Assembly: GCA_014904985.1 (NCBI GenBank) | Contig: MU129078.1 | Coordinates: 31,482 to 78,284 of the forward strand | Direction of reading: 5' to 3' | Origin: Hydnum rufescens UP504 | Taxonomy: Eukaryota; Basidiomycota; Agaricomycetes; Cantharellales; Hydnaceae | DNA length: 46,803 nt | Shown: in pieces, positions 1 to 11,035 of the stretch | Position numbering within the stretch: position 1 is the first letter of the stretch | Layout: the number at the start of each line of letters is the position of its first letter | The notes under the pieces: model-generated | Seen by the model: only the letters and a program-made list of their open reading frames with translations | What the model was told of the DNA's origin: nothing | The model's database searches: none | Made by a program: the position numbers and the translations under genes

Positions 1-155
1 GAGAACTAACTACACTGTACATGTTATGCATCGGCTTACCTGCGGCGGTTTTCACGATGCGGAATTGTCCCGATTTTACACATCCGAGTTCAACCTCATT
101 TGATGCCTTTAATTGCCTCATATATACAGTTAGAAAGCAAGACGACTCTTGAGCT

Positions 156-1560
156 ATGAAGATCACGACTATGTGGAATAACCCCATTACCCTTCTTGGC
201 GGACGTATACAGCATTCATCAACACCTATAGCTTTGTTCCAAATGGACTTTGTCCACCTTGTCCCTTGTCGGCCAGAGTCCTGGCCCGAGTTCCACTTGG
301 ATCTCCCTGCATCCTAAAAATCGCTCGTTACTCTTGTGAGCACTTTTTCATCTGCACGAAGACTATGGGTCTCAAAGGTGCCTTTGTGTTACGTTCTAGT
401 TCGACGGTTGAAACAGGGCCTGGCTCGGTCGCGTCCTTCATCATCGGTTCGGACGGGCTTGTCAGGCAGATCGACGAACACCCTCCTTTGGAAATTCGCC
501 AGCTTACCTGGCCAATAGTGAACGATGGAAAGGAAGTCATTGCTCCTAACGTACGTCGTTCTCTTTCCGCGTCCGATCAGATACTCACGCGTTTTTCCTT
601 CTTTTTTTTTGCGCTCCACCATGCTGATCGTTCCATTATGATATATGTAGTATTCTAGCGCAAATGTTGCGTCACACATTCTGGGAGAGGACCAAGCCTA
701 TTTCGTGTCCAGGAGTAATTTGGTCACGTTTAATGGTTCTGGCCCTAATCGAGCACGTCAGGCCTCATCGCATCCTCACGAGGTATTTTCTTCCCTTTCC
801 TTTCTCGTCTTCGTGAACTAAAATCACCACCCCCCCACATTAAATATGTACATAGGCTGTGCAGTATGGCAACGAAGTTCTTCATCCCTGACCTCGGGGC
901 CGACAAAGTGTGGCGCCTCGAGAAAGATGGCGGAAAGTGGTCTGTGAAGGGATTCATTCAGCAGCCTCTGGGATCTGGTCCTCGTCATATAGTCCCACTC
1001 AGTAAGTGTGCCCATACATTTAGTCTGAGACTGCCGATTGTTGCCTTATTTTTTTCTTCTGCACAGAGGGAAAATTGTACACTATTCATGAAATGAGCAA
1101 CACCGTGACCGAACAAGTGATCCCACCCCTCGACGGCAGGGGCCCCGCAAAGCTCCTCGCTAATATCTCTACTCTTCCGCCAACTGTCCCTCCCGGCAGT
1201 CTCCACAACGCAGCAGAGCTCTTCGTCTCCCCGCCCTCGACACGTTACCCAACGCCCTACCTCTATGCGTCCAATCGGAATGTCTCGCCCCTCCCCGCGC
1301 AGACTGACCCGCTCGGGGACACTGTTGCCATCTTCGCACTCGAACCCAAGCTGCATCTCGTCAGACACGTCCACACAGGCTTGCAGCAGCTCCGCGGTGT
1401 GAGCCTCAGAGGCGAGTACGGCCAGTACGTCGCCGCGGCGGGACTTGCAGGTGGAGGCATCGCGGTGTTCGAGCGCGTCGATGGGGGTGCGGATCTCAAA
1501 GTCCTGGCGCGCTATGCTGGAGTGGGCTCGGAGAAAGTCTCTAGCTTTGTATGGACTTAG
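156..1560 (+). pseudogene. YbhE/lactonase-type 7-bladed beta-propeller, copy A (frameshifted)
   Basis: The family is the fungal isomerase YbhE / 6-phosphogluconolactonase-like propeller, whose members hydrolyse or bind sugar lactones; substrate here is unknown. The exon ending at 550 encodes IVNDGKEVIAPN. Further exons are 651-782 (through NLVTFNGSGPN and SHPHE-type sequence), 856-1001 (FIPDLGADKVWRLEKDGGKW) and 1067-1560 (LYTIHEM to SSFVWT-stop). Introns 551-650, 783-855 and 1002-1066 are GT-AG. The SFVW ending is typical of the family's C-terminus. Compared with copy B it carries a 1-nt loss near 215 and a 1-nt gain near 880, so the first exon and the 856-1001 exon do not join in frame. The ATG at 156 is chosen by collinearity with the family N-terminus. 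Expression is possible but an intact protein is not. Confidence 0.75.
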
Positions 1561-2605
1561 ACCAGACATTATGATAGTAAGAACCCTCGAACACGAATTG
1601 TTGGAATTTGACTGAATGAATTCTTTACGCATTCTTCTCGCCAGAAGGCACATATACGATCTTCAGCGAGTCTGGCGAGCATGTATTCTCGTATGAGCGC
1701 ATCTTACATCCTCGCTTGGGGTTTCTCTACTGGGGTATGCACCACGATCTTATAGGTAAATTTCTCCCAAATTACAATTGATTTGTGACCTAGTCGAAAT
1801 ATGCCATGGAGGTAATTTCACATGCAAGAGCCATAATGGGTGTCCTGGAAAAGGACGGCGTCGTTCTGGCAGCAGAAAAGGAAGTACCGTGAAATTGTTA
1901 GATCTTTCTTCTAAATAAGTAGGCCAGGCACTTTTTCCTCCACATCCACTGGCGTGGCAGGTCTCACTGCGGATGCCAACTCTCTCATCAATTACGCTGC
2001 TCAAAGGCATCTTTTCTCTTTCAATGAAGATATCCCTGTAGAACAGCTTGCCGAACAGTTGTGCGATTTGAAGCAGGGCTACACTCAATATGGGGGTCAG
2101 TCGTTCATGCCCGCTTCCATACCAATTCGCCTTCTCACTTTGCTTTGCACATCCCTTCATCCACCACTAGGTCTTCATCCATTTGGCTTGTCACTCTTAT
2201 ATGCAGGCTATGATCCACACTGCCAATTCCAGCTGCACCCCTCTGATCTATCAGGGAATTACAGTGGGTGGACAGTGATGTGCATCGGCACAAATAATGA
2301 CACAGCACAATGTCTTAAGCAGGAATGCAAGGATGACTTGTGCACTGAAGAAGCTATCGCTCTGATGATAAAGATTATGAGCAAGACCATGGATTCCACC
2401 ACACTCAGCAGCGGGAAATGTATGCACTTTGTGGCCCATGATATGATATCCTTTGTCTAACATTTGCATTGTGTTCTTGCTGTTCAGTGGATTCTTGATT
2501 CTCACACTTGGTCCAATGATGAAACAACTGCTTGCAAAGATATACAAGCCAGCAGAGATTGATGCATTGTTGGCTAAGCATGGGATTGAGAAGATGGCAA
2601 GCTGA
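1561..2605 (+). pseudogene. Proteasome subunit alpha type-4 relic, copy A
   Basis: Proteasome alpha-4 (PSMA4/Pre9 family) is a structural subunit of the 20S alpha ring. Recognisable blocks in order are RHYD (1563-1574), FSPEG (about 1641-1655), MEVISHARAIMGVLEKDGVV (about 1806-1870), AGLTADANSLINYA then HLFSFNEDIPVEQLAEQLCD and LKQGYTQYGG (1954-2097). After an intron (about 2098-2170) come LHPFGLSLLYAGYDPH, then SGNYSGW and KTMDSTTLSS, and finally a C-terminal exon with KIYKPAEIDALLAKHGIEKM ending TGA at 2603-2605. The start codon is missing, the segment after VLAAEK is deleted or out of frame, and stops lie at 1891 and nearby. It begins one base after the lactonase stop codon, which is abnormal spacing for two independent genes. 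Confidence 0.8.
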
Positions 2606-2846
2606 AACAGTGTCCAATATTTCATTTTATCTTTCCTTTTGTGAAATGAAAGAAGCTTGCTTTCATGAGGTATTACAGCTCTGACATTTGTTAGTACCTG
2701 GGTACAGTGAGTATGTTCATCAGCTGATGAAACAAACAAGAAATGAGTAAAACAGTACTTGGTGGTTGCTTCAAAAAAAGGGAAAATTAGCAACTGAATG
2801 TGAATGGTATTTAAATGTTACAACTCCCTGAAACCACAAATATCTT
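2606..2846. other. Intergenic spacer
   Basis: This 241-bp A/T-rich spacer lies between two convergent gene relics, the proteasome copy and the WD40 gene. No repeat or RNA gene was seen in it. Confidence 0.6.
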
Positions 2847-5800
2847 CTACTTCTCTGGCACTTCTTGACACTGTGCCCAGTCCCTGCCACACTTGAGGGG
2901 CTGAAAATCAATCCGGGTAGTGTTTGGGTTTCCCATGGCATGACAGTGAGGGTGCTCAAGGGATGCACGGTAGGCAGCAGGGACCCAAAGAATAAGCTCA
3001 CCACCAGGTCCCAAAACCCACCCATCCTCAATTTGAAATGGAGATGGTGGGAATGGGAATAGGTGAGTGGGGTATGAGGGGCTGTGTTTGGGTTGTGCAG
3101 GCAGCAACCATGAAATTGTGGCTTTGTGTAGAAAGGATGAAGCAATGGAGTTGCCATCAGGCAGGAAAGTAATGGACCAGATGCCATTCCCATAGCCCAC
3201 TCTTTGCTGGCCAATACTTTCCCCTGTCTCCCCATTCCAGAGTTGTATGGTCTTGTCTGAGGAGCTGGAAGCAATCTGCTTCCCATCAGGTGAGAAAGCA
3301 ATGGACCAGACAGTATCATGCCCCATCATTGGTTGCCCAATGCTTTGCACCTGTCTCCACATTCCACAGTTGGATGGTCCTGTCCCTGGAGCCAGAAGCA
3401 ATTTTCTTGCCATCAGGTGAGAAAGCAATGCACTCAATGGAACCACCATGCCCTTCATTGGCTGGCCAATGCTCACACCTGTCTCTGCATTCCAGAGTTG
3501 TATGGTTTTATCTGATGAACCAGAAGCAATCTTCTTGCCATCAGGTGAGAAAACAATGGAATAGATGGTATTATGATACCCCCTCATTTGCCTACCAATG
3601 CTGGCACCTGGCTCCACACTCCAGAGTTGTATGTTCCCATTGTTGTAGCCAGAAGCAATCTGCTTGCCATCAGGGGAGAAACCAATGCACCAGATGGGCA
3701 CATCATACCCCATCATTGGTTGGCAAATGCTTGCACCAGTCTTCACATTCCGGAGTTCTATGGTGGTGCCTGAGGAATTTGAAGCAATTTTCTTGCCATC
3801 AGGTGAGAAAGCAATCCCCCAGATGGGACCATCCCACCCCTTCATTGGCTGACCAATGCTGGCACCTGTCTCCATATTCCAGAGTTGTATAGGTTCCATC
3901 CCAGGTACCAGAAGCAAACCACTTGCCATCAGGTGAGAAAGCAACAGACATGATGTTGTGATTATGCTCTCTGATTGGCTTATGAATGCCCACATCTGTT
4001 GCCACATTCCAAAGTTGTATGGATCCATCCCAGAAGCCAGAGGCAATCTTCTGGCCATCAGGGGAGAAAACAATGGATGAGATGGGTTTCCTGGGTCCCT
4101 TCATCAGCTGACCAACACTGGCACCTGTCTCCACATTCCAGAGTTGTATGGTCCCATCTGAGGAGCCAAAAGCAATCTGCTTGCCATCAGAAGAGAAAGC
4201 AATTGTCCATGATTTCCATGGGAACCATAGCATGCCCTCCCCTCAGCTGCCTGATGCTTGTGCCTGTCTCCACACTCCAGACCTGTATGATATTGCGTGA
4301 GTAGGAAGCAATATGGTTGCCATCAGGTGAGAAAGCAATGAATCGGATGGATAATCATGCCCCTCTGTTGACTGGTCAATGCTCACACCCATTTCCACAT
4401 TCCAGAGCTGGATGGTCTTGTCACCAGAGCCAGAAGCAATCTGCTTGCCATCAGGTGAGAAAGCAAGTGACAAGATGGCACCATCATGCCCCTTCATTGG
4501 CTGACCAATGCTGGACCCTGTTTCCACATTCCAGAGTTGTATGGTCTTGTCATGAGAACCAGAAGCAATCTGCTTCCCATCAGGTGAGAAAATAATGGAT
4601 GAGATGGCTTTCTTGTGCCCCTGCATTGGCTGACCAATGCTCACACCTGTCTCAACATTCCACAGTCGGATGGTCCTATCCCAAGAGCCAGAAGCAATCT
4701 GCTTCCCATTAGGTGAGAAAGCAACAGAGTGGATGCCAAGATCATGCCCCTTCATTGGCTGGCCAATGCTCACACCTGTCTCTGCATTCCAGAGCTGTAC
4801 AGTCTGATCATCAGAACCAGAAACAATCTGCTTCCCATCAGGTGAGAAAGCAACAGATTGGACTCTGTCATGATGCCCTTCTAAGATCAGCACAACATTT
4901 GGCCAGTGCTGAAGTTGTCCCTGAGTAAGTGTGGCAACTCTGGGAAATTGACCCTTCCACCTCTGATATAGGAGGGATGAAGTGGGAGCAAATGTCAGGC
5001 CAGAAGGGTAGATGTGAGGTGCACTTGTTGAGATGGCAGTTGCAAACATGGAGATGAATTGCTTTGCATCATGATGCAGCTCAATAAGGTCCACAGCCAT
5101 CTAGGAAATGCATGTTAAGAATCAGCTCACAGTCTCAGCATCTGATGGAATTGGAGTCATGCTTACATGAGAGGTGCTAAGCAAGGCTAAGGCACTTTGG
5201 GGGAGCTCTGTGTGAGACTCATCACTTCCAACCAGGGCAAGAAGTCCTTCTTAAAGAAAGACACCATGTCTTTCTGAGCAACCTTGCCCATAGATGTTGC
5301 AGACACATGGAAAGCCCAGAATCGACAGGCATAAGACAGATGGTCGGAGATGTGTTTCTTGCAAAGACCAGTAATGTCAGGGATGTCAACATTGCGAAGG
5401 AATGATGTTGGAAGTTGACAGATATTGAAGGTCAAGATCTGGTCCATAATGCGGAAGTATGCCAGGGCCATGTCCTGATTTGCTTCATCTTGGTCGATCC
5501 AAAAATCTTTGTTATCCTCCGGGTTACACAAGAAATCCCGATAAGACGAGTGGAGGGCCACAATTGGCTCATGGTCACTGTGTGTACTGCTAAGAAGCGA
5601 GCCAAGATGCTTCACAATTCGTCGCTGTATCTCCATGTCGTCCGGAGTGAGAATAGAGTTGGGCGGAATGAGGTGCACAAGGACACGTAATGATAAAGGC
5701 TCCTGAGTGCATATGATCCGGCCTAGGATTGACTTCACTTGGTTTACTGCTATCTTATCTGATGGATTGCACTGCTGTTTCATGACGGTGCTATACAGCC

Positions 5801-8124
5801 CATACAACCCCTTATCAGCAACCAGCACCTTCCCAATCTGACGCCCTGGGTCAGCCCCAGCATAACGGCTGCAAATGAAGCGACAGGCAGTTGCAGCCCA
5901 CTGAAAGGAAGTTTCAGCCATCCCAATGAGTGCAGCCAGCTGCTTCTGGTACTTCTCCCCATGGAATTCCTTCACCTCACAGAGTTCATGCCGTATATAT
6001 GCCGCAATATCGCACGAAGTCTGAGAAGGTGGGATGTCGTCCACATGTATGATGTCAACCCTGGGGGGTAATGGAGACTGCAATGCATCTTGAATATCGG
6101 GCTCATATCTCGAAGTCACTACAATTCAAAGACCTGGAGGGAGTTCTGATGCTCGCTTTGTTAAAATCGTGAGCACATTGGCATGAGCCTGAGTGTCCCC
6201 AGATTCATCAAATGCATTGAGGAAAACAACAGTTTCCCCCAGGGCCTGATCATCCTTGAATGATTTCTTGATAAAGTGCTGGAACTGTACTTTGCAGTCA
6301 AGCGTTGTTCATATCGCGGTGTTGTCCTTGACAGCATCGACCAGGCGCTGCTTCCGCGACTCGTCCAGGTCCGCGAGATCTCGAGCGATCGTACTGAATA
6401 GGTTGGTCAGGTTTGCGAGGGGCTGATTTTTGTCGAAGCTGTAGTACGACCCCATGCACTCAAGGTCAGAAATCTGTTTTGCACATGAGCGAAGGATCGA
6501 CGATTTCCCCGCACCCGCCACCCCACATAACCAAAGCACATGAGACGAGTCGTTAGAGCTCAATCTTATCGAATCACTTGCATCAACCGACGGCATATCT
6601 GCTCCAACAGCCCAACGCACTATAGCCTCGATGATCTCAGTATGTGTACCTGGCAAGCACTCTTGATCTAGATCATGATGGGCCTCTGGGGCATATTTCA
6701 GTTCGCTCAGCACTTGTAAGTCCCCTGTAAATCATCTTAGAACCTAGGCTTTAGCCAAAAGCATACAAGAAGCACTTACGGACTTCAGTCACAACGTCTA
6801 AGACGTGATGTGTAACGATGGTGCATTGTATATTAGCACGATCAATCAGATTCCGCCGGAGACTCTCAAGGGTCTCCTTGTAGTTATCGATCCGTGCGTC
6901 CACGAGAGAGACTGTGTACTTCACAGTGCGATGGGCTGCAACTCACGGGGTCAGCCTTGGAGCAAGCAGGAGGTCAGGGATTCCACATACCAAAGGACTT
7001 GTCCCTGGAATAGTCCCGAATGAAATATGTGCATTCCATTACTTGGCGCAGTATTTGGTTGATGATGACTTGATCTGGTTTCGAGCATCCCTTCAACCCC
7101 TCAGCTTCATCAGCAAAAGAGCAGCTATCCGCCATAGTCTGGACTAGACCCATCACTTTGGCATCTCGATCACTCTGGGCCGAAGGGATCTAATCGAACA
7201 CCAGTCAGAGAGCATACGGACACAAAACTTGAATTCCAATTGTACTTTATATGCTGCCGAGACGACTCCCCATGCTACCTTGATCCAAGGGTGAACCTGT
7301 TTGTAAATGCTTCTTAGTGACTGGAGGGCTCAAGTAATTTGGGATGAAACGTGCCTCGGCAACTGCATCAGCAACTTTCACAAGTGCACTGAGGCGACTC
7401 AACAGGGGCTGCCAAGCATTGACCTGAGCCGTGACTTCTGTTGCAAGTAAGGTGGTAGCTTGAATGGCGTCATTGACCACGGTTAGCCCAGGACCTAGCT
7501 GCTGAACAGCCAAATTGGCGCTCCCAACAGCATCACTAGCGGATGCGAGAGAGGATGTCATGCATATTGTCAACTCCCCGACTTTGTCGTTCGCGGCACC
7601 TTGAAGATCGAGGCAGATCTCTGTAAGGATAAAGACCGCAGGTGAGCAGGCTCACCATTACCTGTTGCAGAGGAGAGATCCAAAGCACACAATGCGACAA
7701 TCTGCCCCTTACACCCGAAACGGCGCTTGCACAAATTTATAGCCACTCTGCAATCGATAGGTGTTGGAGGGACCATGCTGTGGAGAGAATATAAATAAAG
7801 GGCGAGGAAGTACATGTGGGTGAAGGTGACCTACAACTCATCCCCGAAGGGATCCTTCCATGTCACGGCCTCACATGTTGCCGTGATGTACTCTGATTTT
7901 GGCGAACAAAGTCCAGTGACGGTAGAAGGAGGCTCGATGGTGAAGTGAAGGCGATATTTTTCCAACATACACAGAAGATGAGTACTGCATCTGGCCTCTG
8001 TCGCAAGTGCCAAAGAGGTTTGTTGGATGCCAATTACTGGTCTGTAAGTAGATGGCATACCTGAAATATACACTCTGTGCATGTCTGCTGGGTTCAGTGG
8101 ATCATTAGATGCCATGGTGTGCAA
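2847..8124 (-). pseudogene. NACHT-WD40 STAND NTPase (fungal NLR-like), decayed
   Basis: Fungal NLRs of this class are STAND NTPases linked to non-self recognition and regulated cell death. Reading on the minus strand, the N-terminal region starts at ATG 8124 (MHTMASNDPLNP) or the nearer ATG 8115 and looks like a C2-type domain, interrupted by short introns. Next comes a helical region (about 7573-7247, with HPWIKVAWGVVSAAYKV just after it, and about 7156-6974), then NACHT (6713-5187). NACHT has the Walker A GVAGAGKSS at about 6520-6494, FLNAFDESGD as a Walker B-like block at about 6228-6199, and VVTSRYEP at about 6124-6100. After an intron (about 5168-5101) come 14 WD40 repeats (about 4940-2990). 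The C-terminal tail has DGWVLGPGGELILWVP, a typical ending of the family. Defects are in-frame TGA codons at 6309-6311 and 6127-6129, both where family members usually have Arg (CGA), a frameshift near 5190, and frameshifts among the WD repeats near 4330, 4240 and 3900. Two complete 7-blade propellers would be expected from 14 repeats. Confidence 0.85.
2990..4900 (-). repeat. Array of about 14 highly similar WD40 repeats
   Basis: About 14 tandem units of roughly 126-135 bp encode variants of the block AFSPDGKQIASGS, followed by DKTIQLWNVETGVSIGQPMK and GHD. DNA-level similarity between units is strong across the whole array, for example the repeated + strand word TGCCATCAGGTGAGAAAGCAA at about 3410, 3540, 3797, 4318, 4447 and 4577. 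Such high-identity WD40 arrays in fungal NLRs are known to evolve by unequal recombination and to diversify at a few surface positions. Frameshifts in the array mark it as no longer coding. Confidence 0.85.
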
Positions 8125-8324
8125 GAGAGTGCTCCAACGGATGGATTTCCCAGACGATTAAAGGTGGATGGTGCGATTGACCACGAATTGAATAGCCATG
8201 AGGCGGAAATTAATTTGCGACCACGAGGCAGAAGTCCCTTGCGTTTGAAGGTGTCCCGTCGAAATTTGCCAGATACTATGTATGAAACGTATTCCTCTTT
8301 CAGAAATGGGTAGTCAGTCATAGC

Positions 8325-8839
8325 CCACAGTCATTAGGAAATTGCTGCTGACGTTATTTGTGGCTTTTGTGGCCTAACAGGCTGTAATGGGATTCAGATC
8401 TGGGCAAATACGGCCAGTTTTCAGATCAATGTCGACAGAAATCCAGGTATGTCATTAGACTCAGAATCTATCCTTTCTATCGCTGTGGCCTTTTCTTCAA
8501 ATTTGATATCTGCCTTTGTGCTGTCATTGCCGTGGCCTTCACAGTGAGCAAGAGCTGGGTCCCGCCGTAATATTATCAAGGCTGCAGTTACCTGCATTGT
8601 AGACTGGTGGCTGGGCTATGCTCTTTTCTCTAATCAAGCAGTGGATGGATGGTGATCCTGCCCCATCTGTGGAAATTCCAGGGCAGTATAGAAATGGCTC
8701 GGATGAAGGACAAAATCAGGTGCTGAGGGGGTAAACACGGAATGAGACAGTGAGTATCGTAAGAATCCTGACAACTCTATGGGCACTTGTGGTGATTGGG
8801 ATGCCTGGGAACTTGAGTGAGGTTGTGTTGTCTCCACAT
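8325..8839. other. No recognisable gene
   Basis: This stretch lies upstream of the NLR gene start and before the MITE. Short open frames exist on both strands but none resembles a known protein. It may contain the NLR promoter; no specific motif can be defended. Confidence 0.5.
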
Positions 8840-9202
8840 CAGGAAAACTGACACGTGCTCTGGAGGCTCCAGAGTGGCCTATGTGGTCCAGTTAAAACTG
8901 GTGCATGGGATTTGGCTGATTTTTTGCATGGTTGTAGATATATACTATGTAGAATATCTTCCAGGACTGCAAGTCATTCTATGATCTCCTTCACCAGCTA
9001 CATGCATTTTTTCATGACAATTTTTAATTTTGATCTTGATGTCAAGCTTGCAAAAAAGAAGCTACAGCTTTGATTTTTTCCTTGACTGGTCAAACAGTAT
9101 ATATCTATGACTGTGCAAAAAATTAGCCAAATCCCATGCACCAGTTTTAACCGGACCACATAGGCCGCTCTGGAGCCTCCAGAGCACGTGTCAGTTTTCC
9201 TG
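8840..9202. mobile_element. MITE-like element with about 105-bp terminal inverted repeats
   Basis: The left end (from CAGGAAAACTGACACG, 8840) is matched in reverse complement at the right end (to 9202), with only a few mismatches over about 105 bp per arm. Each terminal repeat itself holds a small hairpin CTCTGGAGGCTCCAGAG. The interior of about 150 bp has no coding capacity. Flanks are CACAT on the left and ATGCAT on the right; no clear target duplication beyond AT can be shown, so the superfamily is not assigned. Confidence 0.8.
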
Positions 9203-9534
9203 ATGCATGGAATCTACTACAGAAGGGCTTTCCATCTAAACCTCAGCCGCATGTCTTCTGAAATTGCTTTGGAGCCTCAGAAGCAATGTTGACGCCAATG
9301 TCATCCATACAGTACCCTTTGGAAACTTTTGTTGAATATATATATACTTGAGCTCATGCTCTACTTACGCTCTATGTGCATGTGATTTAGCACTGGGGAA
9401 GTCTTGAATTAGCCAAGCAAGCTCAGTGGCAGCTTCAACTGCCCCCTCTAGGGAGCTACTTTGCCATGAACCCCATCACAGAGCAGAGACAATTACGTAC
9501 TTCTTGAAGTATCCATTTGTTTACCCGTCGGGTT
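9203..9534. other. No recognisable gene
   Basis: This is intergenic sequence before cassette copy B. It includes an AT-rich run (about 9337-9350, ATATATATATACTTGAG) that could serve as a core promoter but is not diagnostic. Confidence 0.5.
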
Positions 9535-9644
9535 TGTCCCAATTTTACACATCCAAGTTCAACCTCATTTGATGCCTTCCTTCTGAATCTTATATATACA
9601 GTTGGAAAGCAAGATCACTCTTGAGCTCATGAAAAGTCACCACT

Positions 9645-11035
9645 ATGTGGAATAATCCCATTACCCTTCTTGGTGGGACATATACAGCGTTCATTAACAC
9701 CTATAGCTTTGTTCCAAACAGGCCTTTGTCCACCTTGTCCCTTGTCGGCCAGAGTCCTGGCCAGAGTTCCACCTGGATCTCCCTGCATCCTAAAAATTGT
9801 TCATTACTCTTGTGAGCTTTTTTTTCATCTCCGTGAAGACCATGGGTATCAAAAGTTTGTGTTACATTCTAGTTCGACAGTTGAACTTGCAACAGAGCCT
9901 GGCTCGATCACGTCCTTCATCATCGATTCGGGTGGCCTTGTCAGGCAGATTGACCAAACACCCTCCTTTGGAAATTCCCCACCTCACTTGGCAATAGTGA
10001 ATGATGGAAAGGAAGTCATTGCCCCTAACGTATGTCGTTCTCTTTTCGCGTCCAATGAGATACTGACACGTTTTTTCTTTTTCTTTTTGCGCACCACCAT
10101 CTTGATCCATCTATGTAGTATTCTAGTGGAAATGTCACGTCGCACATTCTGGGGGAGGACCAAGCCTATTTCGTGTCAACTGGTAATTTGGTCACATTTA
10201 ATGGTTCTGGCCCTAATCGAGCATGTCAGGCCTCATCACATCCTCATGAGGTATTTTGTTCCCCTCCCCGCCCTCATACACTAAAAAGCCCCCCTCCCCC
10301 CACATTAAATATGTACACATAGGCCGTGCAATATGGCAACAAAGTTTTCATCCCCGACCTTGGGGCCAACAAAGTGTGGCGCCTTCAGAAAGATGACGGA
10401 AAGTGGACTGTGAAGGGATTCATTCAGCAGCCTCTGGGATCTGGTCCTCGTCACATAGTCCCACTCAGTAAGTGTGCTCATGCAAAAATTACGGGTCCTC
10501 AGCCCAACACTGTCGATCATTGCCTCACTTTTTCTTGACAGAGGGGAAATTATACACTATTCACGAAATGGGCAACACCATGACCGAACAAGTGATCCCA
10601 CCCCTCGACGACACAGAGCCTCAAGAGCTCCTCGCAAACATTTCTACTCTCCCACCTACTGTCCCTCCTGGCAGTCTCTACAATGCAGCAGAACTCTTTG
10701 TCTCCCTGCCCTCGATCCATTACCCAACACCCTACCTCTATGCATCTAATCGCAACGTCTCGCCTCTCCCCACGCAGACTGACCTGCTCGGGGACACCAT
10801 CGCCATCTTCACACTCGAACCCAAGCTGCATCTCATCAGACATGTCCACACAGGCTTGCAGCAGCTCCGCAGTGTGAGCCTCGGAGGCGAGCATGGCCAG
10901 TATGTCACCACGGCGGGACTTGCAGGTGGAGGCATCGTGGTGTTTGAGTGCGTCGATGGGGGTGCAGATCTCAAAGTCCTGGCACGCTATGATGGAGTGG
11001 GCTCGGAGAAAGTCTCTAGCTTTGTATGGACCTAG
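9645..11035 (+). pseudogene. YbhE/lactonase-type 7-bladed beta-propeller, copy B (nearly intact)
   Basis: The first exon from ATG 9645 encodes LGGTYTAFINTYSFVP, LSLVGQSPGQSSTWISLHPK and is open until TGA near 9812. The next block, SFIIDSGGLVRQIDQTPSFG to LAIVNDGKEVIAPN, ends at 10029. Then come exon 10119-10250 (YSSGNVTSHILGEDQAYF), exon 10323-10467 (VFIPDLGANKVWRLQKDD) and exon 10542-11035 (KLYTIHEMGNTMTEQ to SSFVWT-stop). Introns 10030-10118, 10251-10322 and 10468-10541 are GT-AG and splice in frame. The only clear problem is the junction between the first exon and the next block at about 9810-9845, which needs either an unusually short intron or a frameshift. Apart from that junction the protein would be full length. 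Marked pseudogene with reservation. Confidence 0.7.

Larger units (their letters stand above)
57..2605 (+). repeat. Duplicated lactonase-proteasome cassette, copy A
   Basis: This segment is collinear with 9535-12150. Similarity starts in the upstream region (shared words such as TTTTACACATCC and TTCAACCTCATTTGATGCC) and runs through both genes to the proteasome C-terminus. The two copies differ by many substitutions and small indels, including a 10-nt loss near 2003 and loss of the block encoding TGELLDLSIAKEGGYG in copy A. The copies are in direct orientation about 9.5 kb apart. Boundaries were read by eye and are approximate. Confidence 0.85.

Noticed and set aside
3290..4928. Plus-strand open frames opposite the WD40 array
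   Set aside because: They are shadows of the minus-strand WD40 repeats and repeat with the same period.
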